A stretch of DNA of 28,116 nucleotides from Desulfurococcales archaeon (GTDB lineage Archaea; Thermoproteota; Thermoprotei_A; Sulfolobales; AG1): positions 1 through 28,116 of the forward strand of contig JALXCO010000036.1 in assembly GCA_026990885.1 (NCBI GenBank). Direction: 5' to 3'. Below the pieces are notes generated by a model that was not told the origin of the DNA, made no database searches, and was given only the letters and a program-made list of their open reading frames with translations. Positions 7,839 to 15,791 of the stretch are shown here, piece after piece. The stretch's first letter is position 1; every line of letters starts with the position of its first letter. A program made the translations under genes and the position numbers.

Positions 7839-8516
7839 ATGCTGAATTCTCATGGTGGTTCTAGCCGAATAGATATAGCTCTAGATCTTAAAAGGCATCT
7901 TGAGAGAATGGGGCTTAGCGTGGTATCGATAAGGAGTGGTAGATTGAGGGGGCTATATATATTAGGTGTTAGGGCACTATACAGGGTTTACGATGTAAGC
8001 TGTTTCTATGGAAGAGATATATATGCCCCTTGGTTCGAGATCCATCCCTTTTCCAGAATTGATAGCTATAGTAGGAGTCAAATACTATCTGATCTCGAAA
8101 AAATCGTTCGGGGGTTCTCAGATTTTTTTAATCGAACCGGCAAGGCCATGATACCTTATCTCTGGGATGATATAACGGTTAGAGTACTGGATCATGGTTA
8201 CCCCGAGGAGTCAAGCGATCTTGGCTACATGCTTGTGAAATATGGCTACTATCTACTAACGAACATGTATTATCCTGAAGGCTTCTATGAGGGGTCCCCA
8301 AAAATTGTGGGGGAGGGCTTACCTGAGAAGCCTAATAAATGGTATGTTTCATCCTTGATCCAGAGACTCAAGCATCTTGAAAGGGAATACGCCAGGATAT
8401 GTGCTGCAGAGGAGAGGGATACTGTAGATGAAGATAATAGGGCTATCGTATGCACAAATCTGCTTAATAGTTTAAATATATTTAAAAAAGCCACAAGTAA
8501 ATTTGAAGATATTTAA
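7839..8516 (+). CDS. hypothetical protein, 225 aa (possibly DUF1122-like)
   Basis: Soluble-looking protein with no membrane segment. It reminds me of the crenarchaeal DUF1122 family, but I recall that only vaguely and cannot confirm it. Visible features: mixed alpha/beta N-terminus (IDIALDLKRHLERMGLSVVSI), aromatic-rich middle (YAPWFEIHPF, IPYLWDDITVRV, KYGYYLLTNMYYPEGFYEG) and a helical, charged C-terminus. Start choice: in-frame TGA at 7824-7826 is followed by TTG 7827, GTG 7830 and ATG 7839; GGTG at 7829-7832 lies 6 nt before ATG 7839, so I prefer that. It follows the tRNA half and precedes ctaB with a 51-nt gap, so cotranscription is possible. Confidence 0.7.
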   Translation: MLNSHGGSSRIDIALDLKRHLERMGLSVVSIRSGRLRGLYILGVRALYRVYDVSCFYGRDIYAPWFEIHPFSRIDSYSRSQILSDLEKIVRGFSDFFNRTGKAMIPYLWDDITVRVLDHGYPEESSDLGYMLVKYGYYLLTNMYYPEGFYEGSPKIVGEGLPEKPNKWYVSSLIQRLKHLEREYARICAAEERDTVDEDNRAIVCTNLLNSLNIFKKATSKFEDI

Positions 8517-8567
8517 AGTGATAAATACTAATACGCTGGTATATAATTATAATATGGGAGATTCTTA

Positions 8568-9458
8568 TTGGAACTCCAGAAAGTAAGCCCCATTAACAAG
8601 GCCATATATGTATTTGCCGACCTATTCAAGATAAGACAAAGCATCATGCTAATAGTGGTTGGTATCATCTCGTATTTTATAGCTAGCCGGGGAGATGTTG
8701 TTCTAGATAAACTTTTCCTTCTATTCTTGGGGCTGACCCTATCCGTGTTTGGCACAACAGGCTTTAATATGGTTTTAGATAGAGATATAGACAGCCTCAT
8801 GTTTAGAACAAGCAAAAGGAGCATCCCTAGTGGCTTGATCTCAAGCGAGAAAGCATCAATAATCTCCGCGGCTACACTATTGGCTGGGCTGTATTTTTCG
8901 TATTTAGTCAATATATATGTGTTTATCGCGGGCTTCCTGGGGTTCCTAATAGATATTTTAATATATACTATATTAACTAAGCGTAGAACCTGGAGCAGCG
9001 TTATTTTTGGTGGTTTTGCGGGTGGTATGCCCGCTTTTGGCGGATATCTGGCCTATACCAATGCTATTAGTGTTGAGCCATTCATACTTTTGCTGATGGT
9101 AGCCATATGGAGCAATGTGCATATATGGTATATAGTTATTTACTATAAGGATGATTATCTGAGAGCAGGAATACCTATGCTACCTGTGGTGAAGGGTGAT
9201 CGTACAGCTATCCTGGTCTCGATCATCCATATGGTGATACTCCAGATACTTATCGCCCTATACTTCTATATGTCGGGGTTTAAAGCTATACTTACGTTAG
9301 CCTTGGGCTCTATGCTCACGTGGATTATCATATATAAGATGTATAGACACTATATCTACATTGACAAGCATGAGGCTTATAGGATGTTCAAGTTTCTAAG
9401 CCCCTATCTAGCTGTAGTATTTATATTTATGCTTCTAGATTCAGTTATATTTATGTAG
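8568..9458 (+). CDS. ctaB: protoheme IX farnesyltransferase (heme O synthase), UbiA superfamily
   Basis: Membrane prenyltransferase that attaches a farnesyl-type chain to heme b to make heme O for heme-copper oxidases. Seen: about seven to nine hydrophobic segments over 296 residues; first Asp-rich motif NMVLDRDID (67-75) followed by SLMFRTSKRSIPSG; the CtaB-specific loop KRRTWSSVIFGGFAGGMPAFG (about 138-158, with one residue per family position); and the second motif region YKDDYLRAGIPMLPVV (193-208). These match CtaB/CyoE better than menaquinone or geranylgeranyl-glycerol-phosphate UbiA members. Start is TTG at 8568 with GGGAGAT 5 nt upstream; the nearby ATG at 8554 is out of frame. No oxidase genes are in view. 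Confidence 0.85.
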   Translation: MELQKVSPINKAIYVFADLFKIRQSIMLIVVGIISYFIASRGDVVLDKLFLLFLGLTLSVFGTTGFNMVLDRDIDSLMFRTSKRSIPSGLISSEKASIISAATLLAGLYFSYLVNIYVFIAGFLGFLIDILIYTILTKRRTWSSVIFGGFAGGMPAFGGYLAYTNAISVEPFILLLMVAIWSNVHIWYIVIYYKDDYLRAGIPMLPVVKGDRTAILVSIIHMVILQILIALYFYMSGFKAILTLALGSMLTWIIIYKMYRHYIYIDKHEAYRMFKFLSPYLAVVFIFMLLDSVIFM

Positions 9459-9492
9459 CTATTGTGAATACTAAAATAGGTGGTTTATAGAT

Positions 9493-10212
9493 ATGCCCAT
9501 ACACCTTAAATTATCTAGAGAAGATATAGGGGATCCAATTATAACTGTTGGCGACCCGAGAAGATCACATATAATTTCGCAGGTGCTGGACAGTCCTAAA
9601 CTGGTTAATGAGTATAGGGGATTCATAACCTATACAGGATATTTCAATGGGGAGAAAGTTACTGTAGCTACACACGGTATAGGTGGTGCGTCCTCCGCTA
9701 TTGTTTTTGAAGAGCTCTATATGATGGGGGCTAAAACCATTATTAGGCTTGGTACAACAGGATCTTTAAGAAAAGACATTAATATAGGAGACATTATAGT
9801 TGCGGATGGAGCCGTTTACGGGCTTGGCGGCACTATCGGTATGTATATAGGGGACCTCGTTAGCTTTCCCGCTGTACCAGATCTAGGTTTAACTCTAGAT
9901 ATCTATAGAAAGCTGAAGAGCGCCGCCTCGAAATACAATGTTTATCTAGGCACGGTATATAGTTCGGATGCTTTCTATGCTGAAGATGAGAAATTCGCTG
10001 AGAAATGGAGCTCTAGAGGTGTGCTGTCTGTTGAGATGGAGTGTGCAACATTGTTTGTTTTGTCGAAGCTTCGGGGCTTCAGATCTGCTTGCGTGTTGAT
10101 TGTTAGCGATAATCTGCCTAAGTCTGAAAGAATAGATTCGCTACAGGTGTTAGATAGCATCTTTACCGATGTGGCTAAGCATATCTTCGAGGCTTATCAT
10201 TCGGAGAGATAA
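9493..10212 (+). CDS. S-methyl-5'-thioadenosine / purine nucleoside phosphorylase
   Basis: Cleaves methylthioadenosine and other purine nucleosides with phosphate for salvage. The sequence is very like the Sulfolobus enzyme of this class as I remember it: phosphate loop VGDPRR (19-24), HGIGG (61-65), RLGTTGSL (85-92) with the phosphate-binding Arg, SSDAFYAEDE (158-167), the ribose-binding VEMEC (180-184), and the general-acid Asp in VSDN (206). The length of 239 is normal for hexameric NP-I phosphorylases. ATG 9493 has AGGTGGT about 8 nt upstream. Lies 34 nt after ctaB, same strand. Exact substrate preference (MTA versus inosine/guanosine) is not decidable by eye. Confidence 0.9.
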   Translation: MPIHLKLSREDIGDPIITVGDPRRSHIISQVLDSPKLVNEYRGFITYTGYFNGEKVTVATHGIGGASSAIVFEELYMMGAKTIIRLGTTGSLRKDINIGDIIVADGAVYGLGGTIGMYIGDLVSFPAVPDLGLTLDIYRKLKSAASKYNVYLGTVYSSDAFYAEDEKFAEKWSSRGVLSVEMECATLFVLSKLRGFRSACVLIVSDNLPKSERIDSLQVLDSIFTDVAKHIFEAYHSER

Positions 10213-10225
10213 AATTCCAGTAGAG

Positions 10226-10465
10226 CTATTTCACTTTGATTATGCTTAGCTCTTTTTCTGAAACCTGATCCTTGACCTCTATAAGTCCGTATCTTGTGAA
10301 TAGATCTATAGCCTCCTTAAGCTCTTTAACCTGCTCATCTGACGCCGTTATTTTAATTATATCTCCACGTTTACTCTTCCTCAACGTGGATAGTATGGCC
10401 GCAACTACCCCTCCACATCTTTTAGCCTCCTTCACTAGATCTAGAACCTTAATGTTGGCCTGTAT
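10226..10465 (-). CDS. small TusA/SirA-like protein, probable ATA start
   Basis: About 79 residues. Pattern is beta-alpha-beta-alpha-beta-beta as in TusA/SirA sulfur-carrier proteins: IKVLDLVKEAKRCGGVVAAI, GDIIKITASDE, a helix (KELKEAIDLFTRYG) and two end strands. A single Cys sits where TusA has its CPxP Cys, but the Pro residues are missing, so sulfur transfer is uncertain. A GTG at 10435 exists, but the only Shine-Dalgarno site (AGGTGA, 10472-10477) lies 6 nt before ATA 10465, and the longer form restores the first strand. CTG 10471 is another option. Follows the MBL-fold gene by 20 nt, so likely cotranscribed. Confidence 0.6.
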   Translation of the reverse strand: MQANIKVLDLVKEAKRCGGVVAAILSTLRKSKRGDIIKITASDEQVKELKEAIDLFTRYGLIEVKDQVSEKELSIIKVK

Positions 10466-10471
10466 TTTCAG

Positions 10472-10477
10472 TCACCT
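10472..10477 (-). promoter_or_regulatory. Shine-Dalgarno site pointing to a non-standard start
   Basis: AGGTGA on the minus strand, 8 nt after the MBL gene stop and 6 nt before ATA 10465. No ATG, GTG or TTG in the right frame lies within its reach. Confidence 0.55.
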
Positions 10478-10485
10478 GAATATAT

Positions 10486-11391
10486 TTAGCTTAGGGATTT
10501 AAACCTTTTAATCTCTTCCGAAATACCCATTATCGAGTTCTCAATAATTACCCTCTCAACGGGGCATAGGTCTCTGCCGTTATTATAGTATCTATATATC
10601 TTCGCGAAGAAAGGATCTTTCTCCGCTAACACATCTATCGTATCTGCCCCCTGCTTTATCAGCTCTACCCACAGCTCGATCTGATCTCTATGTTTCTTAA
10701 GGATAGATATGTTGCTAGCTATACCGCTATGCGGATAAGCTATGTATTTTGGGCCTATACCTATGATTCTATCTATAGACTCGATATAGTCCCTATATCT
10801 AAATGGTGGAGGCGTTGTTGGGTATGTTGCCTCTACTTCAGAGTGGAACACCCCTGCGGCATCTCCTATAAACACTAGGTTCTGATCCTCCAAGTAATAG
10901 GAGATGTGGTGGGAAGCGTGCCCTGGCGTATATAGTGCTTTCAGTCTAAAATCCCCCACCAACAATTCATCATTATCCTTTAAACCTATTATATCGAGAT
11001 CCTCTCCCGAATCAAGAGAACCGTATTCGTCAGCTAGCCATCCCAGAACCTGTCTTGAGGCGTTCCAGAGCTTTTCAGGGTTCTTCAGGTGCTTTACCCC
11101 GATTGGATGAACATATATGGGTGAGCCGCCGAGCTTCTTCGAGAGTATGGTTGCTGATCCCGCATGATCTATATGGATATGGGTCAAAACTATCTTAATG
11201 TTTTTATTCATTAATCCCATCTTCTTGAGTGCATCGAGAACCCTTGTATGTGTGTTTTTTGGGCCAGGATCTATTATCGCTACATCACTGCGGTTAGCCA
11301 GTATATATGTAGATATATGGCGTGGACAGTATTTGAGTCCAGTATACACTATATAGATGCCGTCAAGCTGCGTTCTGGCTAAAGCGTCCAT
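10486..11391 (-). CDS. metallo-beta-lactamase fold hydrolase, glyoxalase II-like
   Basis: Binuclear metal hydrolase of unknown substrate. Seen: HxHxDH at residues 71-76 (THIHIDHAG), third-ligand His in TPGHASHH (158), bridging Asp in FIGDAAG (177) and last His in YPHSG (221); all ligands are present, so it should be active. The N-terminus begins with a typical MBL strand pair (ISTYILANRSDVAIIDPG). The ~80 residues after the last His form a helical C-terminal part, as in LACTB2/glyoxalase II-like members. ATG 11391 has GGTG 7 nt upstream. Sits between the HAD phosphatase (26-nt gap) and the TusA-like gene in a minus-strand cluster. Confidence 0.88.
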   Translation of the reverse strand: MDALARTQLDGIYIVYTGLKYCPRHISTYILANRSDVAIIDPGPKNTHTRVLDALKKMGLMNKNIKIVLTHIHIDHAGSATILSKKLGGSPIYVHPIGVKHLKNPEKLWNASRQVLGWLADEYGSLDSGEDLDIIGLKDNDELLVGDFRLKALYTPGHASHHISYYLEDQNLVFIGDAAGVFHSEVEATYPTTPPPFRYRDYIESIDRIIGIGPKYIAYPHSGIASNISILKKHRDQIELWVELIKQGADTIDVLAEKDPFFAKIYRYYNNGRDLCPVERVIIENSIMGISEEIKRFKSLS

Positions 11392-11417
11392 GAGGCTACA
11401 CCATCTAAAAATTTAGG

Positions 11418-12164
11418 CTATTCCGCTAAAATCAGATTCTCAATAATTTCCACAAATCCCCTTCCTGAGGGTTTAGTTGAAACACATTTAGCTACTGAGA
11501 GGAGCTCCGGATCAGAGTTTGATACTGCACACCCTATTTTTGCTTTAAGTATCATTTCACGATCGGTTATAGAGTCTCCTATAGCTATAACATCCCCCCA
11601 TGTTGAGCTGAAGTATTTATGTATGAGCCTCTCTAAGGCTGCGGATTTGCTACATGCTTTATGGGTAATGTGTATGGCGTATGATGTAGAGACAACCCTA
11701 TAGTCTCTGGCTCCATACTGAAATAGTATTTTTTTGACTTCCTCCAGCAGCGATTTCCACGATCTATTAGATTTCCTGTTGAAAGATTTATCGCATCTTC
11801 TATATATGTTCTGCCAGCTGGGTTTCAGATCCTCTTTAAGTCTTGATGCCACCTCGTTTTCTATCTCTTCCAGCTCCTTACATTCTGGAGATATATACTC
11901 GATGATGCCCTCATGGAAGATAGCACAGCCGTTTTCAGCTATGCAGCTCATGTTTGCTCCTATATATCTTGATAGACCGGCAAGTACCGGTATAGAATTA
12001 CCGCTTGCTAGGATAACTATGTGGCCGTTTCTGCGTATCTTCTTGATAGCGTCTATTACTGAGGGCTCTATAATGTATGTATCTCTATCTATAGTTAGTG
12101 TACCATCTACATCGGTAACAACTATATATCTGCTTCTCTCCATCGCCACCACTTGCCTAAGCAT
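11418..12164 (-). CDS. phosphoglycolate phosphatase-like HAD hydrolase (Cof type)
   Basis: HAD phosphatase of the IIB/Cof group, closest to archaeal phosphoglycolate phosphatase. Seen: motif I DVDGT with nucleophile and acid Asp at 18 and 20, motif II ASGNS (53-57), the basic residue in CSKSAAL (about 173), and motif III/IV GDSITDREM (196-204). The segment about 85-165 between motifs II and III would be the C2-type cap. ATG 12164 overlaps the JAMM stop as TAATG, suggesting coupled translation; ATG 12143 (MERSRYIV) with GGTG just before is the alternative. In metabolism it would clear 2-phosphoglycolate or another small phosphoester; substrate not proven. Confidence 0.85.
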   Translation of the reverse strand: MLRQVVAMERSRYIVVTDVDGTLTIDRDTYIIEPSVIDAIKKIRRNGHIVILASGNSIPVLAGLSRYIGANMSCIAENGCAIFHEGIIEYISPECKELEEIENEVASRLKEDLKPSWQNIYRRCDKSFNRKSNRSWKSLLEEVKKILFQYGARDYRVVSTSYAIHITHKACSKSAALERLIHKYFSSTWGDVIAIGDSITDREMILKAKIGCAVSNSDPELLSVAKCVSTKPSGRGFVEIIENLILAE

Positions 12165-12568
12165 TATTTTGGAGATGAGATATATATAGGGAGCCGAAAT
12201 AGCTTATCGCTACACAGGATCCATGCGGATATCTCTCTTTTTGGTGAGGCGATCATCCAGGGTATAGGCCATAGCCTCATGCCATCCAGGTCTTTTATGC
12301 TCGGAAATGTATTATCTACCGGGTGAGTATGGAATATAGCTACTACCTCAAGATTTCTTGCCTCTATATCCTTTATTGCTCTATAGAGAGATAGAGGATC
12401 CATATAGAACTCGTAGTTGGATGGGGCTATATTTGGTATATCGATATATATTTCCGCCTTAACTCGATCTCTATCAATCGATCCTCCAAGAATACCGCAT
12501 CTCTCTCTTTCTCTAGATCTTTGAGCTATATCGAGAAGCTTTCTATATATTTTGTCTTCTATCTCTAT
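12164..12568 (-). CDS. JAMM/MPN+ metalloprotease, probable ATA start
   Basis: Zinc isopeptidase-type protein. From ATA 12568 it reads IEIEDKIYRKLLDIAQRS, then the upstream Glu in ERCGILGG (E22), and the full JAMM motif HxHx7Sx2D (His80, His82, Ser90, Asp93), followed by GMRLWPIPWMIAS. At 134 residues this is a normal stand-alone archaeal JAMM. The first ATG (12403) would remove the catalytic Glu and the first strands, so it cannot be the true start. No ATG, GTG or TTG lies between the in-frame stop at 12605-12607 and 12403. ATA 12568 overlaps the upstream gene's TAG as ATAG. Archaeal JAMM proteins can remove SAMP/ubiquitin-like modifiers; the substrate here is unknown. Confidence 0.8.
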   Translation of the reverse strand: MEIEDKIYRKLLDIAQRSRERERCGILGGSIDRDRVKAEIYIDIPNIAPSNYEFYMDPLSLYRAIKDIEARNLEVVAIFHTHPVDNTFPSIKDLDGMRLWPIPWMIASPKREISAWILCSDKLFRLPIYISSPK

Positions 12569-12810
12569 GCCTTTGTAGCAGCTGATATCGCCTTCCTCAC
12601 CTCTCTAGGTAATTGGTCATAGTCTACCTCTTCGGCATCCTTTATTATATTTTCCCACTCCAGCTCCTCCCCCTTCTTCTCGAACGTGTGTTTAAGCATG
12701 TTCTCTATAACTACAAATGTTTTTCCATCAACAGATCTATATACCTCAACAAGTATATTCTTCCCCTTCTTGTTTACCAGATATTTCTTCTCAAGGTTAG
12801 CCTTAATCAA
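12565..12810 (-). CDS. small hypothetical protein, about 81 aa (possibly DUF5622-like)
   Basis: Small charged protein with a beta-rich start (KKYLVNKKGKNILVEVYR, then KTFVVIENML) and a helical acidic tail. It weakly recalls the archaeal DUF5622 family; I am not sure. An upstream TTG at 12840 gives 91 aa, but GGTGG at 12816-12820 lies 5 nt before TTG 12810, which I therefore prefer. Its stop overlaps the start of the JAMM gene, and it follows the DUF2192-like gene on the same strand, so it is probably part of that operon. Function unknown. Confidence 0.6.
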   Translation of the reverse strand: MIKANLEKKYLVNKKGKNILVEVYRSVDGKTFVVIENMLKHTFEKKGEELEWENIIKDAEEVDYDQLPREVRKAISAATKA

Positions 12811-12877
12811 ACGCGCCACCCTACCGGCTATTATTATCAATAGATTTGGGGCCTAAAAACTTAAAGGGGCATTAACC

Positions 12878-13612
12878 CTACTGTCTGCTGTGTCTCCTCG
12901 CCTTCTTTATAGACAGTATCTTTTCCAGGCCACGATTCTCCCTTCCATATATCACCTTCGTTATCTTCAAAATATACTCGTCATCCGGAATTGCTTTCAG
13001 GTCGCCTAGCTCTATAGAGAACGCCTGCTTCATAGCTTCTTTAGTGGCCCAATCATTTATCTCGCCCTTTGATATGGCTATGCTTATCATATACGCTATA
13101 TAGAACTTACCTAATCTCTTCACGGTATCTATCTCCTCTGGAAACGTGTTAAGCATGGACCTCAGGAGTTTCGGCATCTCATTGGCTTCTTTAAATCCGT
13201 AGTAGTGCTTCAGAATCTCGACTCTAAAGATCTTTGATAGAAGAGCCGAATCCGGTTCTTTTCCGAGCATTGATACTATCTTGGATCTTAACGATTCCGG
13301 CGGATCTCTAGATTCTATAAGCATGATACTAGCCTTATCATAGGTTTCTTCAGGTTTAAATATATCTATGATTCTCTGGTTAAGCTCCTCTTTAAGCCCT
13401 AAACCATATATGCCGACAAGGTATAGAGATATCATATCTTTTTCATAGATATCTGGAGGCTTAGCTGCGCCTCTAAACGGCTCTATACCGTTTTCCTCGT
13501 ATTCTTTTTTTAGATACTCGATTACTTTCTCTCTCGTGATTGTTTCGCTCTCCTCCAGAATCTTTCCCCACACATCTACTAGTATTTTTAGTCTCTTTCG
13601 TTTCAGATCCAA
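12878..13612 (-). CDS. DUF2192-like crenarchaeal protein, 244 aa
   Basis: Helix-rich soluble protein, basic at both ends (MDLKRKRLKILVDVWGKIL at the start, KKARRHSRQ at the end). Its opening and length resemble the DUF2192 family of crenarchaeal proteins of unknown function; this is recall, not a search. The C-terminal basic tail could bind nucleic acid, but that is a guess. Start is TTG at 13612 with a weak GGGATC-type site before it. A TATA-like CTTATAAC on the minus strand near 13677 could drive this gene and the minus-strand genes after it down to 10226. Confidence 0.65.
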   Translation of the reverse strand: MDLKRKRLKILVDVWGKILEESETITREKVIEYLKKEYEENGIEPFRGAAKPPDIYEKDMISLYLVGIYGLGLKEELNQRIIDIFKPEETYDKASIMLIESRDPPESLRSKIVSMLGKEPDSALLSKIFRVEILKHYYGFKEANEMPKLLRSMLNTFPEEIDTVKRLGKFYIAYMISIAISKGEINDWATKEAMKQAFSIELGDLKAIPDDEYILKITKVIYGRENRGLEKILSIKKARRHSRQ

Positions 13613-13720
13613 CTGTGATCCCTTATACAGTTGTTGTATTGCTAACCTATCTATCAGAATATTAGATTATGGGTGGTTATAAGCTATTTTTAAATCTCTA
13701 GATATATATCGCAGTATATA

Positions 13721-15109
13721 TCAAGCAACACTCACGGTTATCTCATAGGTGTTTCCAAACCTTATCCATGCGGCTTTAACCACCGTGGATCTCTTCTCAG
13801 AAACCCCACTATATACCCTGCTTAATCCTTGAAGCCCCTCCTGATAGTCGTTAGCCTCAACAAGTATAGGCTGTGTTCCCCAAAGTATCCTTATTAACCT
13901 CTCTATCTTCGGATTTGGCACACCCACATAGAACGGGTTCCGCGGCCTATATGAAGATATCCTCCTAGCGAATCTGCCGCTCATAGAGTATACCAATAGA
14001 TCTGAATCGAGACTCTCAAAAAGCTCAACTATCCCCTTAGCCAGCCTATCCTCCTTCACTTCAGAGTCTACTCTAACCTCATGTATCTTTCTGTAGTTTC
14101 TCTGCAGAGTACTTATCGATTTAGCTAGCCACCTAACCACATTAACCGGGTTTCTCCCGATTGCTGTTTCCGATGTTAGTAGAAATGCGTCGATAGCACT
14201 TTTTATGCCCTCATATATATCGACTATCTCGCTTCTTAAGGGTGTTGAATTCTCCACCATACTTGAGAGTATCTCGGTAGCTATCACTACTGGTTTTCTC
14301 TGAGATAGAGCCTTTGATGTTAGATATTCCTGTATCAACGGTAATTTATCCAGGTCAAAGTGCATTCCTAGGTCCCCTCTAGCTATAACTATGCCATCAG
14401 ATTCCCTAGCTATTTCATCAACATTCTCCACCCCCTTGGGGGTTTCTATCTTGGCCAAAACATCTATGTCATCCACACTAGCTTCTTTAAGGTATTCCCT
14501 TACTCTACGGATGTGCTCGCCCGAGTTTGCATAGCTCACCATAATGTGGCTGAAGACGCTATTATTGGCTATATACCTTATACACTCTTTATCTTTACTT
14601 GTGAGGTCCCCGACATATATGTCTTTACCAACAACCACCACACCCTTTCGGGGATGTATAGCTCTACCGTAGATCACTTTAGCCCTAGCCCTGTAACCAT
14701 CCACTTCTTCGATCCTTAACTTGACCCTTCCATCATCGATAAGGACATGATCGCCAGGCTCAATGGTTTTAAAGAATTCTTCAGAGTCTATAGCTACAGG
14801 TTTCTCCTCACCATAAAAAATGTCTATTGTATCTCCACTGGAAACTTTAACTGGATCCCCGAAATCCCCCAGCCTAATTTTTGGCCCCTCAAGATCGCCT
14901 ATCACAGCAAGGTGGATGCCTAACTGATCCTCGACAAGCCTTATGTTATCTAGTAGACGATCCCAGAAATCAGGATCTCCATGACTAAAATTGATTCTAA
15001 AGCCGTCGACACCCTCTAAAACCATATCCTTCATAACCTTAATGCTGGATGATGAAGGGCCTAATGTAGCAATCACCTTTACCAATCTACCCCTAAAACA
15101 ACAGCGCAT
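13721..15109 (-). CDS. pyk: pyruvate kinase
   Basis: Converts phosphoenolpyruvate and ADP to pyruvate and ATP, last step of glycolysis. Seen: IATLGPSS near the N-terminus, substrate segment RINFSHGD (38-45), the B-domain insertion with GDLEGPKIRLG before it, IAKIETPKGVEN-type catalytic Lys region (VLAKIETPKG), ARGDLG loop, and LTSETAIGRNPV in place of the commoner LSxETAxGxYP. Length 462 is normal. Start: ATG 15109 is used here; TTG 15085 (reading LVKVIATLGPS, weak GGGGT upstream) would match the shorter family N-terminus. It lies 53 nt downstream of tRNA-Ser on the same strand, so read-through from the tRNA promoter is possible. Confidence 0.94.
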   Translation of the reverse strand: MRCCFRGRLVKVIATLGPSSSSIKVMKDMVLEGVDGFRINFSHGDPDFWDRLLDNIRLVEDQLGIHLAVIGDLEGPKIRLGDFGDPVKVSSGDTIDIFYGEEKPVAIDSEEFFKTIEPGDHVLIDDGRVKLRIEEVDGYRARAKVIYGRAIHPRKGVVVVGKDIYVGDLTSKDKECIRYIANNSVFSHIMVSYANSGEHIRRVREYLKEASVDDIDVLAKIETPKGVENVDEIARESDGIVIARGDLGMHFDLDKLPLIQEYLTSKALSQRKPVVIATEILSSMVENSTPLRSEIVDIYEGIKSAIDAFLLTSETAIGRNPVNVVRWLAKSISTLQRNYRKIHEVRVDSEVKEDRLAKGIVELFESLDSDLLVYSMSGRFARRISSYRPRNPFYVGVPNPKIERLIRILWGTQPILVEANDYQEGLQGLSRVYSGVSEKRSTVVKAAWIRFGNTYEITVSVA

Positions 15110-15162
15110 AACTGTCTATCCCTACATATCCAACTATAGCTACAGAAGTAAAATAACATTAG

Positions 15163-15247
15163 CGCCGGGGGCGGGATTCGAACCCGCGCGGGCTTAACGC
15201 CCACTGGCTCTCCAGGCCAGCCCCTTGGGCCGCTCGGGCACCCCGGC
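15163..15247 (-). tRNA. tRNA-Ser(GGA)
   Basis: 85-nt class II tRNA on the minus strand. Acceptor GCCGGGG pairs with CCCCGGC, discriminator G73, anticodon stem CTGGC/GCCAG with loop CTGGAGA (anticodon GGA), long variable arm around GGGCGTTAAGCCC, and T-arm GCGGGTTCGAATCCCGC. No CCA is encoded and no intron is present. A Ser tRNA right after tuf-rpsJ is a common archaeal arrangement. Confidence 0.95.
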
Positions 15248-15275
15248 TCCATAGTTATTTATTATCTATAGAGGA

Positions 15276-15284
15276 TTTTAAAAG
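15276..15284 (-). promoter_or_regulatory. TATA box of tRNA-Ser
   Basis: CTTTTAAAA-type element on the minus strand, with its centre about 26 nt before position 15253, a few nt before the first tRNA base at 15247. Confidence 0.5.
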
Positions 15285-15337
15285 TCTGTGATCTCCTATA
15301 TATAAAAACTTGATTTCGATATTTTGTTTTTCGGGTT

Positions 15338-15359
15338 TAGTATATCTTATTATATACTA
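15338..15359. repeat. short inverted repeat just after the rps10 stop
   Basis: Perfect 8-bp arms TAGTATAT and ATATACTA with a 6-nt loop. It could fold at the rps10 mRNA 3' end. No U-run follows, so a terminator role is only possible. Confidence 0.35.
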
Positions 15360-15362
15360 CGG

Positions 15363-15671
15363 CTAGCTCCTTATCATTTCTACCTCTATATATACATTCT
15401 GTGGAACTCTTATTCTCATTATCTGCCTCATAACTCTTTCATCCGCGGCTATATCTATTAGCCTCTTATGGATCCGCATCTCCCACTTCTCATATACTTT
15501 AGTTCCCTCGCCATGAGGTAGTCTGAGAGTCGGGACAACAAGCCTCTTTGTTGGTAGGGGTACTGGTCCTTTAACCATTACTCCTGCCTTCTTAGCTAGA
15601 TCCACGATCTGCCTGGCAACGTACTCTACGTTGTCTACATTGGTTCCCCATAACCTTATTCTAACCTTCAT
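15363..15671 (-). CDS. rps10: ribosomal protein S10 (uS10)
   Basis: Component of the small subunit head. 102 residues, the normal archaeal length. Seen: VRIRLWGTNVDNVEYVA at the N-terminus, the flexible loop GPVPLPTKRLVVPTLRLPHG, KVYEKWEMRIHKRLIDI, and the C-terminal strand ending in VYIEVEM. ATG 15671 is preceded by GGTGATGAGGAG. It follows EF-1alpha by 120 AT-rich nt; TTTAATAAAT-type stretches there could hold a separate promoter. Confidence 0.96.
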   Translation of the reverse strand: MKVRIRLWGTNVDNVEYVARQIVDLAKKAGVMVKGPVPLPTKRLVVPTLRLPHGEGTKVYEKWEMRIHKRLIDIAADERVMRQIMRIRVPQNVYIEVEMIRS

Positions 15672-15791
15672 ATACTCCTCATCACCATGTCATTGTTATT
15701 TGTTAACTAATCATCGAGTCTCTCTGAATTAATATTATTTATTAAAAGATTATTATGTTCTTTTGCTGTGTGTTTTATTTAATTCTGTTCC

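Noticed and set aside
8032..8043. GGTTCGAGATCC resembling a tRNA T-arm, possible 3' part of the tRNA-Gln
   Set aside because: The flanks do not form a 5-bp stem, no CCCGGCT acceptor strand follows, and it lies in a coding frame.
12404..12568. Frameshifted or broken JAMM gene
   Set aside because: One continuous frame holds all catalytic residues from 12568 to the stop; only the start codon is unusual.
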